A stretch of DNA of 64,000 nucleotides from an uncultured Granulosicoccus sp. (GTDB lineage Bacteria; Pseudomonadota; Gammaproteobacteria; Granulosicoccales; Granulosicoccaceae), in assembly GCA_947499955.1 (NCBI GenBank), contig CANMQI010000002.1:124001-188000 (forward strand), given 5' to 3'. The number at the start of each line of letters is the position of its first letter. Within the stretch, counting starts at the first letter, position 1. Made by a program: the position numbers and the translations under genes. The notes under the pieces are model-generated. The model had not been told where the DNA came from, searched no databases, and saw only the letters and a list, made by a program, of their open reading frames with translations. This document shows positions 7,991 through 16,211 of the stretch, piece by piece.

Positions 7991-9562
7991 ATGACGATAC
8001 GTGATTTTTCTCCCACGGTAGCCGCCGCCCGGCGCCTCTCTTGCGGTTCTGCACTGGCCATGCTGTGCAGCGCACCGGCTCTGGCCGGTGTCGGCGTCGA
8101 TACCTCGGCACTGAACGAGGCTGTGACGCTGGAAGGTGTCAAGTCGCACCTGGAAGTCTTTCAACAGATAGCCGATGACAATGGTGGCAATCGAGAGGCC
8201 TCCTCTTCCGGGTATTTCGAGTCCATTTACTACGTTGGGCAGGCCATGGCACTGGCAGGGTACCGAGTCGATGTGCAGCTGTTCCCCTATCTTGTGTTCG
8301 AGAACATTTCACCGGCGCAATTCGAACAGGTGTCGCCCGTCCCGACAAGTTATGTCCTTGACGAAGAAGAGGGCTTTGCCGAGGCGACCTATTCCGGATC
8401 CGGCGATGTCACCGCTACGGTGGAAGCCGTGGACCTGGTGGTGCCGGCAGCGTCCGACGCCGATACCTCGAACAGTGGTTGTGAGGCTGAGGATTTTGCC
8501 GAATTCACCCCGGGCAATATCGCCCTGCTGCAGCGTGGATCCTGCTCCTTCTTTCTGAAGGCTGCCAATGCGGAAGATGCCGGCGCCAGTGCGGTCATCA
8601 TCTTCAACGAAGGTCAGCCAGGTCGAACGGCGGCGCTGACGGCCACACTGGGAGGGCCGGGTGTGTCCATCCCGGTCATCGGTACGTCCTATGTTATCGG
8701 TACTGATCTGGCTGGCGCCGAGTCCACGGCGCGCGTCAGCGTGGATGCGTTGACCGAGGAGCGAGTCAGCGCCAATGTGCTGGCCGATACACCCATCGGT
8801 AATCCGGATGAGACAGTCGTCGTCGGTGCGCATCTGGATTCGGTCGATGAGGGTGCCGGTATCAATGACAATGGCAGTGGGTCTGCCGTGCTACTGGAAG
8901 TGGCCTTGCAGATGAGTGCTCTGGGCTATCTGGATGACGAGGAGAGCGGTTTCAGAAACCGTGTTCGCTTCGCCTGGTGGGGCGCTGAAGAGGCTGGCCT
9001 GCTCGGCTCCGAGTACTACGTGGATACGGTGTCCGATCCGGAATTCGAGCAGATCGTGGCCAACCTGAACTTCGACATGGTGGGTTCACCCAACTATGTG
9101 CGCTTTGTGTATGACGGCGATGGATCAGCCGGTGGCGGTGCCGGTCCGGAAGGCTCGGCTTTCATCGAATGGCTGTTCAACGACTATTTCATGGAGCAGG
9201 GGTTGGCCACGGCACCGACAGCCTTCGACGGTCGTTCCGACTATGGTCCCTTCATCCAGTACGGCATACCGGCCGGCGGTCTGTTCACCGGTGCTGAAGG
9301 TGTGAAGACTGACGAGGAGGCCGGCATCTTCGGTGGGGTGGCAGGTGAAGCCTATGACGCCTGTTATCACGCGGCCTGTGACACCATCGATAACATCAGT
9401 GACCAGGGACTGGACGAGATGGCCGATGCCGCGGCCTATGCCATCAATGTACTGGCAGTCAATGACCTGCCGATACCTTCTGCCAAGGAGTCCGGTCGCA
9501 AGCGCATTGCCGGGCAATCGGGTATGGACATGAACTATCGCGGAAATCGTCTGCAGAAGTGA
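7991..9562 (+). CDS. Secreted M28 family metallopeptidase with PA domain
   Basis: This is a 523-residue aminopeptidase-like enzyme of the M28 family. It has an N-terminal signal peptide ending near SAPALAG (about residue 33). A protease-associated (PA) insert spans roughly residues 120-250. The co-catalytic two-zinc centre is then visible: HLDS near 281, the Asp of GINDNGSG, GAEEAGLLGSEYY near 331 (Glu pair), NFDMVG near 360 and YHAACDT near 459. It should trim N-terminal residues from peptides in the periplasm or outside the cell. The ATG at 7991 sits five bases after CGGAG; a GTG two codons earlier is possible. A terminator-like hairpin follows the stop. Confidence 0.9.
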   Translation: MTIRDFSPTVAAARRLSCGSALAMLCSAPALAGVGVDTSALNEAVTLEGVKSHLEVFQQIADDNGGNREASSSGYFESIYYVGQAMALAGYRVDVQLFPYLVFENISPAQFEQVSPVPTSYVLDEEEGFAEATYSGSGDVTATVEAVDLVVPAASDADTSNSGCEAEDFAEFTPGNIALLQRGSCSFFLKAANAEDAGASAVIIFNEGQPGRTAALTATLGGPGVSIPVIGTSYVIGTDLAGAESTARVSVDALTEERVSANVLADTPIGNPDETVVVGAHLDSVDEGAGINDNGSGSAVLLEVALQMSALGYLDDEESGFRNRVRFAWWGAEEAGLLGSEYYVDTVSDPEFEQIVANLNFDMVGSPNYVRFVYDGDGSAGGGAGPEGSAFIEWLFNDYFMEQGLATAPTAFDGRSDYGPFIQYGIPAGGLFTGAEGVKTDEEAGIFGGVAGEAYDACYHAACDTIDNISDQGLDEMADAAAYAINVLAVNDLPIPSAKESGRKRIAGQSGMDMNYRGNRLQK

Positions 9563-9577
9563 TACCGGGTGAGACGT

Positions 9578-9608
9578 GGTCAGCTGCCTGAGTACCGGGC
9601 GGCTGGCC
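9578..9608 (+). terminator. Terminator-like hairpin after the M28 peptidase gene
   Basis: The arms at 9578-9588 (GGTCAGCTGCC) and 9598-9608 (GGCGGCTGGCC) pair over 11 positions, two of them G-U. The loop is nine bases. It begins 16 bases after the peptidase stop codon and precedes the GST gene. No T-run follows, so termination may be weak or the element may act as a 3' stabiliser. Confidence 0.45.
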
Positions 9609-9701
9609 ATTGGATATCGTCGACTGCAATCGCCTTGCCGGAACCATCCGGTATGATCGCAGTCCACTGACTACTTCTCAAACCGGCCAGATTGCTTGCC
9701 C

Positions 9702-10394
9702 ATGATCAAGTTCTACTACAGCCCTGCTCCAAATCCATTGAAGGTTGCTCTCTTTCTGTTCGAGAGCGGACTGAGCTTCGACGCCATCCCTGTTGATACC
9801 CGCAAGGGCGATCAGTTCAGTGATGATTTCGTGAAGCTGAATCCGAATGCCAAGGTACCGGTCATCCAGGACGGTGATGCCACGGTATTCGACAGCAATG
9901 CCATTCTCCTGTACCTGGCCGACAAGACCGGCAAATTCACCCCGGGTGTCGAAGAGCATGCGGCACGCGGAAAGATGCTGTCGTGGCTGATGTTCATCGC
10001 CAGTGGTCTGGGCCCGTTCTCTGGCCAGTCAGTCCACTTCCGGCATGCGGCCCCCGAGCCGAAGGAGTATGCGCTGAACCGGTATGACTTCGAGGCGCAT
10101 CGCCATTACGCCGTGCTGGACAGTCACCTGGCCACACACCTCTGGATGCTCGGCGATGATTACAGCATTGTCGACATGGCGTTCTGGGGTTGGGTTCGCA
10201 TGATGCCCTATGTGCTGGGTAACGATAACCCCTGGGAACAGTACCCCGACATCAAGCGCGTGCTGGATGCTGTCGATGCCCGCCCGGCCGTCAAGCAGGT
10301 GCTGGAACTGAGTCAGCAGCATGAATTCAAGAAGGAAATGGACGCCGAGTCCCTGCGTTTCATGTTCCCGCAGAACGAACGCCTGAAAGGCTGA
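9702..10394 (+). CDS. Glutathione S-transferase family protein
   Basis: This 230-residue cytoplasmic GST has an N-terminal thioredoxin fold (about 1-80). A likely glutathione-activating Ser lies in FYYSPAPN, the cis-Pro in NAKVPVI, and the glutathione gamma-glutamyl contact in DSNAILLYL. The helical C-terminal domain follows. It looks like the Nu/Ure2p-type branch, which often handles disulfides or peroxides rather than xenobiotics. The ATG at 9702 was taken; a TTG two codons upstream is in frame. It is a single gene. Confidence 0.87.
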   Translation: MIKFYYSPAPNPLKVALFLFESGLSFDAIPVDTRKGDQFSDDFVKLNPNAKVPVIQDGDATVFDSNAILLYLADKTGKFTPGVEEHAARGKMLSWLMFIASGLGPFSGQSVHFRHAAPEPKEYALNRYDFEAHRHYAVLDSHLATHLWMLGDDYSIVDMAFWGWVRMMPYVLGNDNPWEQYPDIKRVLDAVDARPAVKQVLELSQQHEFKKEMDAESLRFMFPQNERLKG

Positions 10395-10587
10395 CGGTCG
10401 ATCTGGCAATCAGTCGATGAATCTGCACGTGAGAACCGATCAAGGCACTCGCGTGCACATTTCTCCGGGCATTTTTCCGATGAAGCATCATCGCAGGGAT
10501 GCGATTCGCGTGCAATGGACGTACACTGTGGCGGTCTGCTGACGCAGCTCGTCATCAGCTTGTCATGGATTAATACTGGATTGGGCT

Positions 10588-11148
10588 ATGGGTAACGGTT
10601 TACTGATTTTCATCGTGGTTGTCGAGGCTTTTGCCATTATCTGGCTGGCCAGTAAACTGAAGCAGTATCAGAAGTTCGAGCATGTTCTGCAGGCGCAGAG
10701 CGAGGTGCCCGTTGCGGCGCCATCGAACCCGGCTCTGAAAGCCCAGGCAGCCGTCGGCAGCAGAACGGCTGTCAACCCCGTGGCCAGTGACGCTGCCGAT
10801 CTGGACGGCGAACTGCTGGACATGCCGGGTGTTGAACCCGAGATGAATATCGAGGAGGCCAAGCGTGTGCAGCTGGTCATGGCGCGCTGCCACTATGCCG
10901 AGTTCTACCTCGAGCAACTCGATGACGACTACGAGCGCGGCCAGTTCAAGCACATCATCAACAGCTGCATGAAAACTGCCAGTGGCATTACCGACCCCTT
11001 CTTCAAGGCCAGTGCGCTGCAGCCGCTCATCCTGCTGCTGGATCGGGCCGGGTGGGAAGACAAGCGCGACAGACTGTTGTCCAGCGTGGAGGACGACATC
11101 ATTCGTCAGCGTATCGAACGCGAAATGGCCGCCAACGCAGACAGCTGA
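10588..11148 (+). CDS. Hypothetical protein with N-terminal membrane anchor
   Basis: This 186-residue protein has one N-terminal transmembrane segment (about 3-22, LLIFIVVVEAFAIIWLA), a Pro/Ala-rich linker to about 80, and a helical acidic cytoplasmic domain. EEAKRVQLVMARCHYAEFYLEQ begins the folded part near residue 92, in two shorter conserved-looking runs. I do not recognise the family. No operon partner is evident; the GGDEF gene begins 245 bases downstream. Confidence 0.6.
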   Translation: MGNGLLIFIVVVEAFAIIWLASKLKQYQKFEHVLQAQSEVPVAAPSNPALKAQAAVGSRTAVNPVASDAADLDGELLDMPGVEPEMNIEEAKRVQLVMARCHYAEFYLEQLDDDYERGQFKHIINSCMKTASGITDPFFKASALQPLILLLDRAGWEDKRDRLLSSVEDDIIRQRIEREMAANADS

Positions 11149-11392
11149 CCGGCTTCCGGGCGCTGCACTGCCCTGGCTGAACGTCGGCTTGTTCATGCCG
11201 GTCGTACGGCAGGTTTCACCGTTGCAGGAATGTGGCTGGCGCTTTTCGTTATCTTGACTACAATCGAGTTGAAGGAGCCGTGTCGTTTTCTGATGTTTCT
11301 GAATTTCGCGCCTCTCTCCGGACTGGCGTAAACATCGTTGGCGTGCCACGCTGTTTGGAGCTCAGTTACTCGTCCAGCAGGTCCAGGCCACT

Positions 11393-13141
11393 ATGTTACG
11401 GATATCCGATGCCTCGTTACGGCAAATGCTTACCCTGCCTTATGTGGTGCTGGTCATCGTCACTGCCGCAGTCATTGGCTTGCTGTCCTACTCGGCGGGT
11501 CGGAACGCCGTCGATACCCTGTCCAATCATGTACTGAACGAAACCGTCAGTCGTATCTCACAGGCTGTGGACAAGCATGTCGCCGGCTCGGAAGCCGTAC
11601 TGGAAACGGCCTTCCCGGCCGATGTACCGCCGCCGGTATCCGTTGCCGATGAGATAGACGTCCTGCGCACGCGTTTCTGGCTGGCCACCTCGATTCACCG
11701 TGACCCCAACAATTACGCCTACTACGGTGATCGTCACGGTCAGTTCTTCGGCATCTACCGTTTCTCGGAGACCGAAGCCGAACTGCGGCTGCGATCCGAT
11801 GGTGAATCGCCGCGCTCCATTTACCAGTACTCGCGCATCAACGGTGAATTGGGACAGGCCGTCAAGGAACAGCGCATCTTCGAACCTCGCGACCGCCCCT
11901 GGTACAAGGCGGGGCAGGAAACCAGAAACCAGACCTGGACGGCGATCTACATCGATTTCAAGACCTTGCAGCTGGTCAGTACGCGGGCACGCCGGGTCAA
12001 CAATGCAGCTGGCGAATTCGAAGGTGTCGTGGCGACGGATCTGTCGCTGCAACTCCTGAACGAATTCCTCAAAGGGCTGCCATTGACGCCCAATGGCTTT
12101 GCCTTCATTGTCGAGCCCGATGGCAACATGATCGCGACCTCGCGGGGGCCTCACATACGCAAGGGCGTCGGTGATGACAACACCCGGCTCAATGTCATGC
12201 AGAGTACGGACCCCTTGATTGCTGCCACCTACCGTTCGGTGCGTGATCTGACGGTAACCCCGGATAACACGAGAGGCCCCCTGACCAGTTCCTTTGAAGG
12301 ACCGGATGGCGAGATCGTACAGACGGGCTACTACCGCCTGCAGGATGCCGCGGGTCTGGACTGGATCATCGCCGTGGCCGTACCCAGAAGCGACTTCATG
12401 TTCGAGGTCAACCGCAATGTCAGGCGCACGGCTTTGTTGGGATTGCTTGCCAGCGTGCTGATTGCCGTCATCGGCTTCATCGTGCTCAGCCTCATCACCA
12501 GAGACCTGCGGCGCCTGGCCAGTGTGACGAAGTCCGTGGGGGACGGCGTTCTGGATCTGAACATGCCCTCATACCGGAAAGACGAAATCGGGGAGTTGGC
12601 CAGAGCCATCGCCACGATGCAGAAGCGTCTGCTGACAGATCGCCTGACCGGCATTCCGAATCGCGAGGCCGTGGTGCGGCGCATCGAAGACCGGATCATC
12701 GAACATCGGCGGCGTGGAGACAGCCATCCCTTTGCCGTGCTCTTTGTCGATCTGAACGGCTTCAAGGCCATCAATGACCGTTGGGGGCACGAGATCGGCG
12801 ATCGCGTGCTGGTCGAGTTTGCACGCCGCCTGAGTGACAATCTGGAGCAGGGTGGGCTGGCCGCACGTTACGGGGGCGATGAATTCCTGGTGCTGCTCGA
12901 TGAGGTCTCCAGCAGGGCGGATGCCAGCCAGAGCCGTGATCGACTGGAAGTGGCGCTGAAGTTGCCACTGCAATCGCCAGGGCAGGAAGATGGTGATACC
13001 TGGGAGCTGAAACAGGGCGGTACCATCGGCCTGGCCATGTGCCCCGACGATGGCTACGATGTGGAGACGCTGATCAAGATGGCCGATCTGGACATGTATC
13101 AGCGCAAGATCGGACGTCCTTCCAGAGTCGAGCCAGCCTGA
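11393..13141 (+). CDS. Membrane-bound diguanylate cyclase (dCache-HAMP-GGDEF)
   Basis: This 582-residue sensor makes cyclic di-GMP from two GTP. It has TM1 near 14-33, a periplasmic double-Cache sensor (about 40-335, including RPWYKAG), and TM2 near 344-367. A HAMP linker and a C-terminal GGDEF domain follow. The active-site motif GGDEF is intact near residue 494, as is the upstream DLNGFKAIND metal site. The inhibitory I-site (RxxD five residues before GGDEF) is replaced by EQGG, so product inhibition through that site is not expected. No EAL domain is present. A hairpin follows the gene. Confidence 0.92.
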   Translation: MLRISDASLRQMLTLPYVVLVIVTAAVIGLLSYSAGRNAVDTLSNHVLNETVSRISQAVDKHVAGSEAVLETAFPADVPPPVSVADEIDVLRTRFWLATSIHRDPNNYAYYGDRHGQFFGIYRFSETEAELRLRSDGESPRSIYQYSRINGELGQAVKEQRIFEPRDRPWYKAGQETRNQTWTAIYIDFKTLQLVSTRARRVNNAAGEFEGVVATDLSLQLLNEFLKGLPLTPNGFAFIVEPDGNMIATSRGPHIRKGVGDDNTRLNVMQSTDPLIAATYRSVRDLTVTPDNTRGPLTSSFEGPDGEIVQTGYYRLQDAAGLDWIIAVAVPRSDFMFEVNRNVRRTALLGLLASVLIAVIGFIVLSLITRDLRRLASVTKSVGDGVLDLNMPSYRKDEIGELARAIATMQKRLLTDRLTGIPNREAVVRRIEDRIIEHRRRGDSHPFAVLFVDLNGFKAINDRWGHEIGDRVLVEFARRLSDNLEQGGLAARYGGDEFLVLLDEVSSRADASQSRDRLEVALKLPLQSPGQEDGDTWELKQGGTIGLAMCPDDGYDVETLIKMADLDMYQRKIGRPSRVEPA

Positions 13142-13177
13142 CAGCGGTCTCTTTTGTGCCGGTAGACATCACGCAGG

Positions 13178-13205
13178 CCCGGGAACGTCCTGGACGTATC
13201 CGGGG
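13178..13205. terminator. Bidirectional terminator-like hairpin
   Basis: Between the converging GGDEF and sugar ATPase genes, CCCGG at 13178 pairs with CCGGG near 13200. An inner ACGTC/GACGT-type stem is closed by a three-base loop, with a small internal mismatch between the two stems. Its place in the 79-base gap between convergent genes fits a shared terminator. A T-run is lacking on either side. Confidence 0.4.
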
Positions 13206-13220
13206 CATGTCTCGAACGTG

Positions 13221-13979
13221 TCAGGACATGACTTCATCCATGCCCGTGATGATGCGTTCCACGGCGTCCACCGTGGTATTGCGCGGGTCGATGTCATCGG
13301 CCACCACCTTGCCGCGACGCATGACCACGATACGATCCACCACCTGAAAGACATGGTGGATATTGTGGGCGATGAAAATACAGGAGTGGCCTGAGTCTCG
13401 TGCATTCCTGACGAACTGCAGTACCCCTTGGGTCTCAGCGACGCCCAGGTTGTTGGTGGGCTCATCAAGAATGATCAGATCACTGTCGAAATGCATCGCG
13501 CGGGCAATGGCCACAGCCTGACGTTCACCACCGGACAGTGAACCGATGGGGGTGGAAGGCGGGATGTCCTTGGAGATACCCACCTCCTTGAGCAGGGTGC
13601 TGGCAACGGACTCCATCTTTTCCATGTCGAGTCGGCCGAAGAGCTCGGATCCCTTGATCGGCTCACGTCCCAGAAACAGGTTCCGGGCAATGGAGAGCTG
13701 TGTCACCAGGGCGGAATCCTGATAGATGGTCTCGATGCCATTGTCGATGGCATCGTTGGTATTGCGGATGGAGACCTTCTTGCCATTGACATGAATCTCG
13801 CCGCTGCTGGCAGACACGGCACCCGAGAGCACCTTGATGAGGGTGGATTTACCGGCGCCGTTGTCTCCCAGCAGGCCAACCACTTCACCGCGATGAACAG
13901 TCAGGTTGGTGTTTTCCAGTGCACGGACACGGCCGTAGTACTTGCTGATGTCCCGCATTCTGATGAGTTCTTCGGCCAT
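13221..13979 (-). CDS. Sugar ABC transporter ATPase, single-domain (FrcA-like)
   Basis: This 252-residue ATPase of the carbohydrate CUT2 class has Walker A GDNGAGKST near 38-46, signature LSGGERQ near 149 and Walker B LIILDEPTN near 170. Most RbsA/XylG-type ATPases of this class have two fused ABC domains (about 500 residues). This one has a single domain like fructose FrcA, so it should act as a homodimer. It is the last gene of a binding protein-permease-ATPase operon, starting three bases after the permease stop. Confidence 0.88.
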   Translation of the reverse strand: MAEELIRMRDISKYYGRVRALENTNLTVHRGEVVGLLGDNGAGKSTLIKVLSGAVSASSGEIHVNGKKVSIRNTNDAIDNGIETIYQDSALVTQLSIARNLFLGREPIKGSELFGRLDMEKMESVASTLLKEVGISKDIPPSTPIGSLSGGERQAVAIARAMHFDSDLIILDEPTNNLGVAETQGVLQFVRNARDSGHSCIFIAHNIHHVFQVVDRIVVMRRGKVVADDIDPRNTTVDAVERIITGMDEVMS

Positions 13980-13982
13980 GGC

Positions 13983-14951
13983 TCAGACTCCGGCCTGTCG
14001 GCGGCGTTCCAGCCCCGAGTGCAGGGCCATCATGCCGAGAATGATGGCGCCTATGAAAATGTTGTAGGCCAGCCCCGGCACGCCGATCATGACGATGCCG
14101 TTGCGCATCATGCGCAGGATGAAAATGCCGATGACGGTGCCGATGATGGTACCGCGCCCGCCCATCAGAGCCGTGCCTCCGATGACCACCATGGCGATGA
14201 CTTCCAGTTCGTAGCCCGTGCCGCTGTTGGGGTTGGCAGCCGAGGTGCGAATGGAGCTGATGACGCCTGCCAGGCCTGCCATGCCGGAGCTGAGCATGAA
14301 CAGCTTGATCTTGGTCCAGGTGACGTTGACGCCGCGTGCACTGGCAGCACCGGGGTTGCCTCCCGAGGCCTGAATCCAGTTGCCAACGCGCGTACCGTTC
14401 AGAATGAAGTGCAACAGCACTGCAGCCAGGATAAACCAGAACAGTGACATGTAGACCCGGAAAGGGCCGATGTAGAAGTCACCCACCAGGATTGCAGACA
14501 ACCACTCCTCGCTGGCATTCCAGGTGCGTTGCGGAAATCCGTCGGTAATATACAGGGCTGACCCTCTGGCGATCAGCAGCATGCCCAGGGTCACCAGAAA
14601 TGAGGGAATCTTCAGTTGCGTGACAAACCAGCCATTGACCAGACCGATACACAAGGCAATGGCCAGAGCGGCGAAAAACGCCAGTTCCAGCGGCAGGATC
14701 TCACTGTTGAAGAAGGTCCACATGATCACCGGTGTCAGGCCGAAGACCGAACCGACGGACAAGTCGAATTCACCCGCTGTCATCAGCAGCGTCATGGCCA
14801 GTGCGATCAGGCCGAGTTCTACCGTGAATGCCAGCGTATTGCTGATATTCAGTACCGACAGAAAATTGGGGTTGATGGAAGTAAAGGCGATAATCAACAG
14901 CAGCAGTAACGCCGCCGGCCCGGCTTCAGGGCGAATCAGCAATTTCTTCAC
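13983..14951 (-). CDS. Sugar ABC transporter permease (RbsC/FrcC-like)
   Basis: This 322-residue inner-membrane permease of the CUT2 class has eight to ten hydrophobic segments. The typical GEFDLSVGSVFGL block near residue 61 and the GGTALMGGRGTIIGTVIG block near 250 are present. It starts with GTG at 14951. It works with the ATPase three bases downstream and the binding protein upstream. A 133-base gap with a strong hairpin (14997-15043) separates it from the binding-protein gene. The sugar is not identifiable; pentoses, fructose or polyols are typical of the class. Confidence 0.9.
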   Translation of the reverse strand: MKKLLIRPEAGPAALLLLLIIAFTSINPNFLSVLNISNTLAFTVELGLIALAMTLLMTAGEFDLSVGSVFGLTPVIMWTFFNSEILPLELAFFAALAIALCIGLVNGWFVTQLKIPSFLVTLGMLLIARGSALYITDGFPQRTWNASEEWLSAILVGDFYIGPFRVYMSLFWFILAAVLLHFILNGTRVGNWIQASGGNPGAASARGVNVTWTKIKLFMLSSGMAGLAGVISSIRTSAANPNSGTGYELEVIAMVVIGGTALMGGRGTIIGTVIGIFILRMMRNGIVMIGVPGLAYNIFIGAIILGMMALHSGLERRRQAGV

Positions 14952-14996
14952 GAATGGGTTTCCTGGTGGGTATCTTCACAAATCAAGACACGGGAA

Positions 14997-15043
14997 GTGC
15001 CGTGACCTTGAGCCCATGAAGCAGGCCTGCAAGGTCACGGCAC
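14997..15043 (-). promoter_or_regulatory. Intercistronic hairpin between sugar-binding protein and permease genes
   Basis: Arms at 14997-15010 (GTGCCGTGACCTTG) and 15030-15043 (CAAGGTCACGGCAC) are perfect 14-base complements around a 19-base loop. It begins about 40 bases after the binding-protein stop in the direction of transcription. The U-run of an intrinsic terminator is missing. Position and strength fit a 3'-end stabiliser or partial terminator that raises binding protein over permease, as known for malE-malF. The function here is inferred. Confidence 0.75.
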
Positions 15044-15084
15044 GGTAGTGCTACAAAGCTATTGCAACAACGGTAAAAACCGAC

Positions 15085-16017
15085 CTATTTGCCGCTGAGT
15101 ACATCGTCGTAGATCTGCGCGGTATCCTTTTCATACAGAGCGCCGGTGATGACGTCGAAGCCTGGAGGAATGCCGCTGCTTGCCATGGCGGCTATCGACA
15201 GGGCGATATAGCTGGTGGCCTGTGGGTCCTGCCACTGCGCCGCATTCACATAACCGGAGAGCACCTCCTGCGTGGTATCGAGCGAGTTGCCCCAGCCGAC
15301 CACCGGAATATCGCCCGGCTTGAGGCCCACCTGGTCGAACACCCGCTTGATGCTGCCGGTGACCAGATCCCCCAGGCCGATGATGGCATCCACCTTCGAG
15401 GCATTCGCCGTGAGGTAATCGGACATGCGGGTGATGATCTCGCCCTGGTCCAGGGTTGCATCAGTGACTTCCCAGGTGATGTCCAGTGGTTCGAATACCG
15501 AGGCAATGCCTTCCTCTTCCTGTACGCCATAGGTGGCTCCGGGTACTTCCACCGGCATCCAGACAAAGTCACCGGATTTCACCAGCTCGTTGTCCACCAG
15601 ATACTGCGCCCAGCTGGTACCGTAGACCACCAGATCGCCGCCGACATAGGCATCGAAGCTGGCAGAGGGGTCCGGCGTATTCATGTTGATGATGGGAATA
15701 CCGGCCTCATTGGCCTCCTTGGCCACTTCCACCAGACTGCCCGGATCAGGGCTGCTGGTGACCACGCCATCAGCGCCGGAGGCGATGGCAGCTCGAATGG
15801 CTTCCTGGTGTGAGGGGACATCGCCGCTGTGGAATGAGGTCTTGACGTCGTTGCCGGTGTCCTCGCCCCATTGTTTGGCGCCGTCGAGAAAGTAGGTCCA
15901 TACCGGGTCGGCTGGTGAGCCGTGTGATACCCAGAAGAAGGTCTTGTCCTGTGCCTGGGCAACGGTTGTTGCCCCCAGTAGCAGCGCGCCTGCTACCCAA
16001 GTACTGGCTCGTTTCAT
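15085..16017 (-). CDS. Sugar ABC transporter periplasmic binding protein (RbsB-like)
   Basis: This 310-residue periplasmic protein of the type I (LacI-like) sugar-binding fold has a signal peptide ending at AQAQD (about residue 22). It shows the two-lobed pattern GADGVVTSSPDP, GIPIINMNTPDP, VDAIIGLGDLVTGSIK and GDIPVVGWGNSLDT. AGGAG lies upstream of the ATG at 16017. It is the first gene of the transporter operon, 65 bases of gap downstream of the deacylase cluster promoter side. It resembles the ribose/galactose class but the ligand residues cannot be assigned. Confidence 0.9.
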   Translation of the reverse strand: MKRASTWVAGALLLGATTVAQAQDKTFFWVSHGSPADPVWTYFLDGAKQWGEDTGNDVKTSFHSGDVPSHQEAIRAAIASGADGVVTSSPDPGSLVEVAKEANEAGIPIINMNTPDPSASFDAYVGGDLVVYGTSWAQYLVDNELVKSGDFVWMPVEVPGATYGVQEEEGIASVFEPLDITWEVTDATLDQGEIITRMSDYLTANASKVDAIIGLGDLVTGSIKRVFDQVGLKPGDIPVVGWGNSLDTTQEVLSGYVNAAQWQDPQATSYIALSIAAMASSGIPPGFDVITGALYEKDTAQIYDDVLSGK

Positions 16018-16211
16018 CGTATCGAGACTCCTGTGTGGTGCATGAGAATTCCACCGTGGTGGTTTTGTACTCTGCTGTTCCTCGCTGCGGCAGTAGACGC
16101 TGCCCGGCCTTGCAAGCCTCGGGAGCTGTCTACCTGCGCCGCACCACTATCCGTTCAGTCACAGGTCTTGTCAAGAAATTCACAAGTGATATGTCGCATG
16201 TCCGTGCAGGT

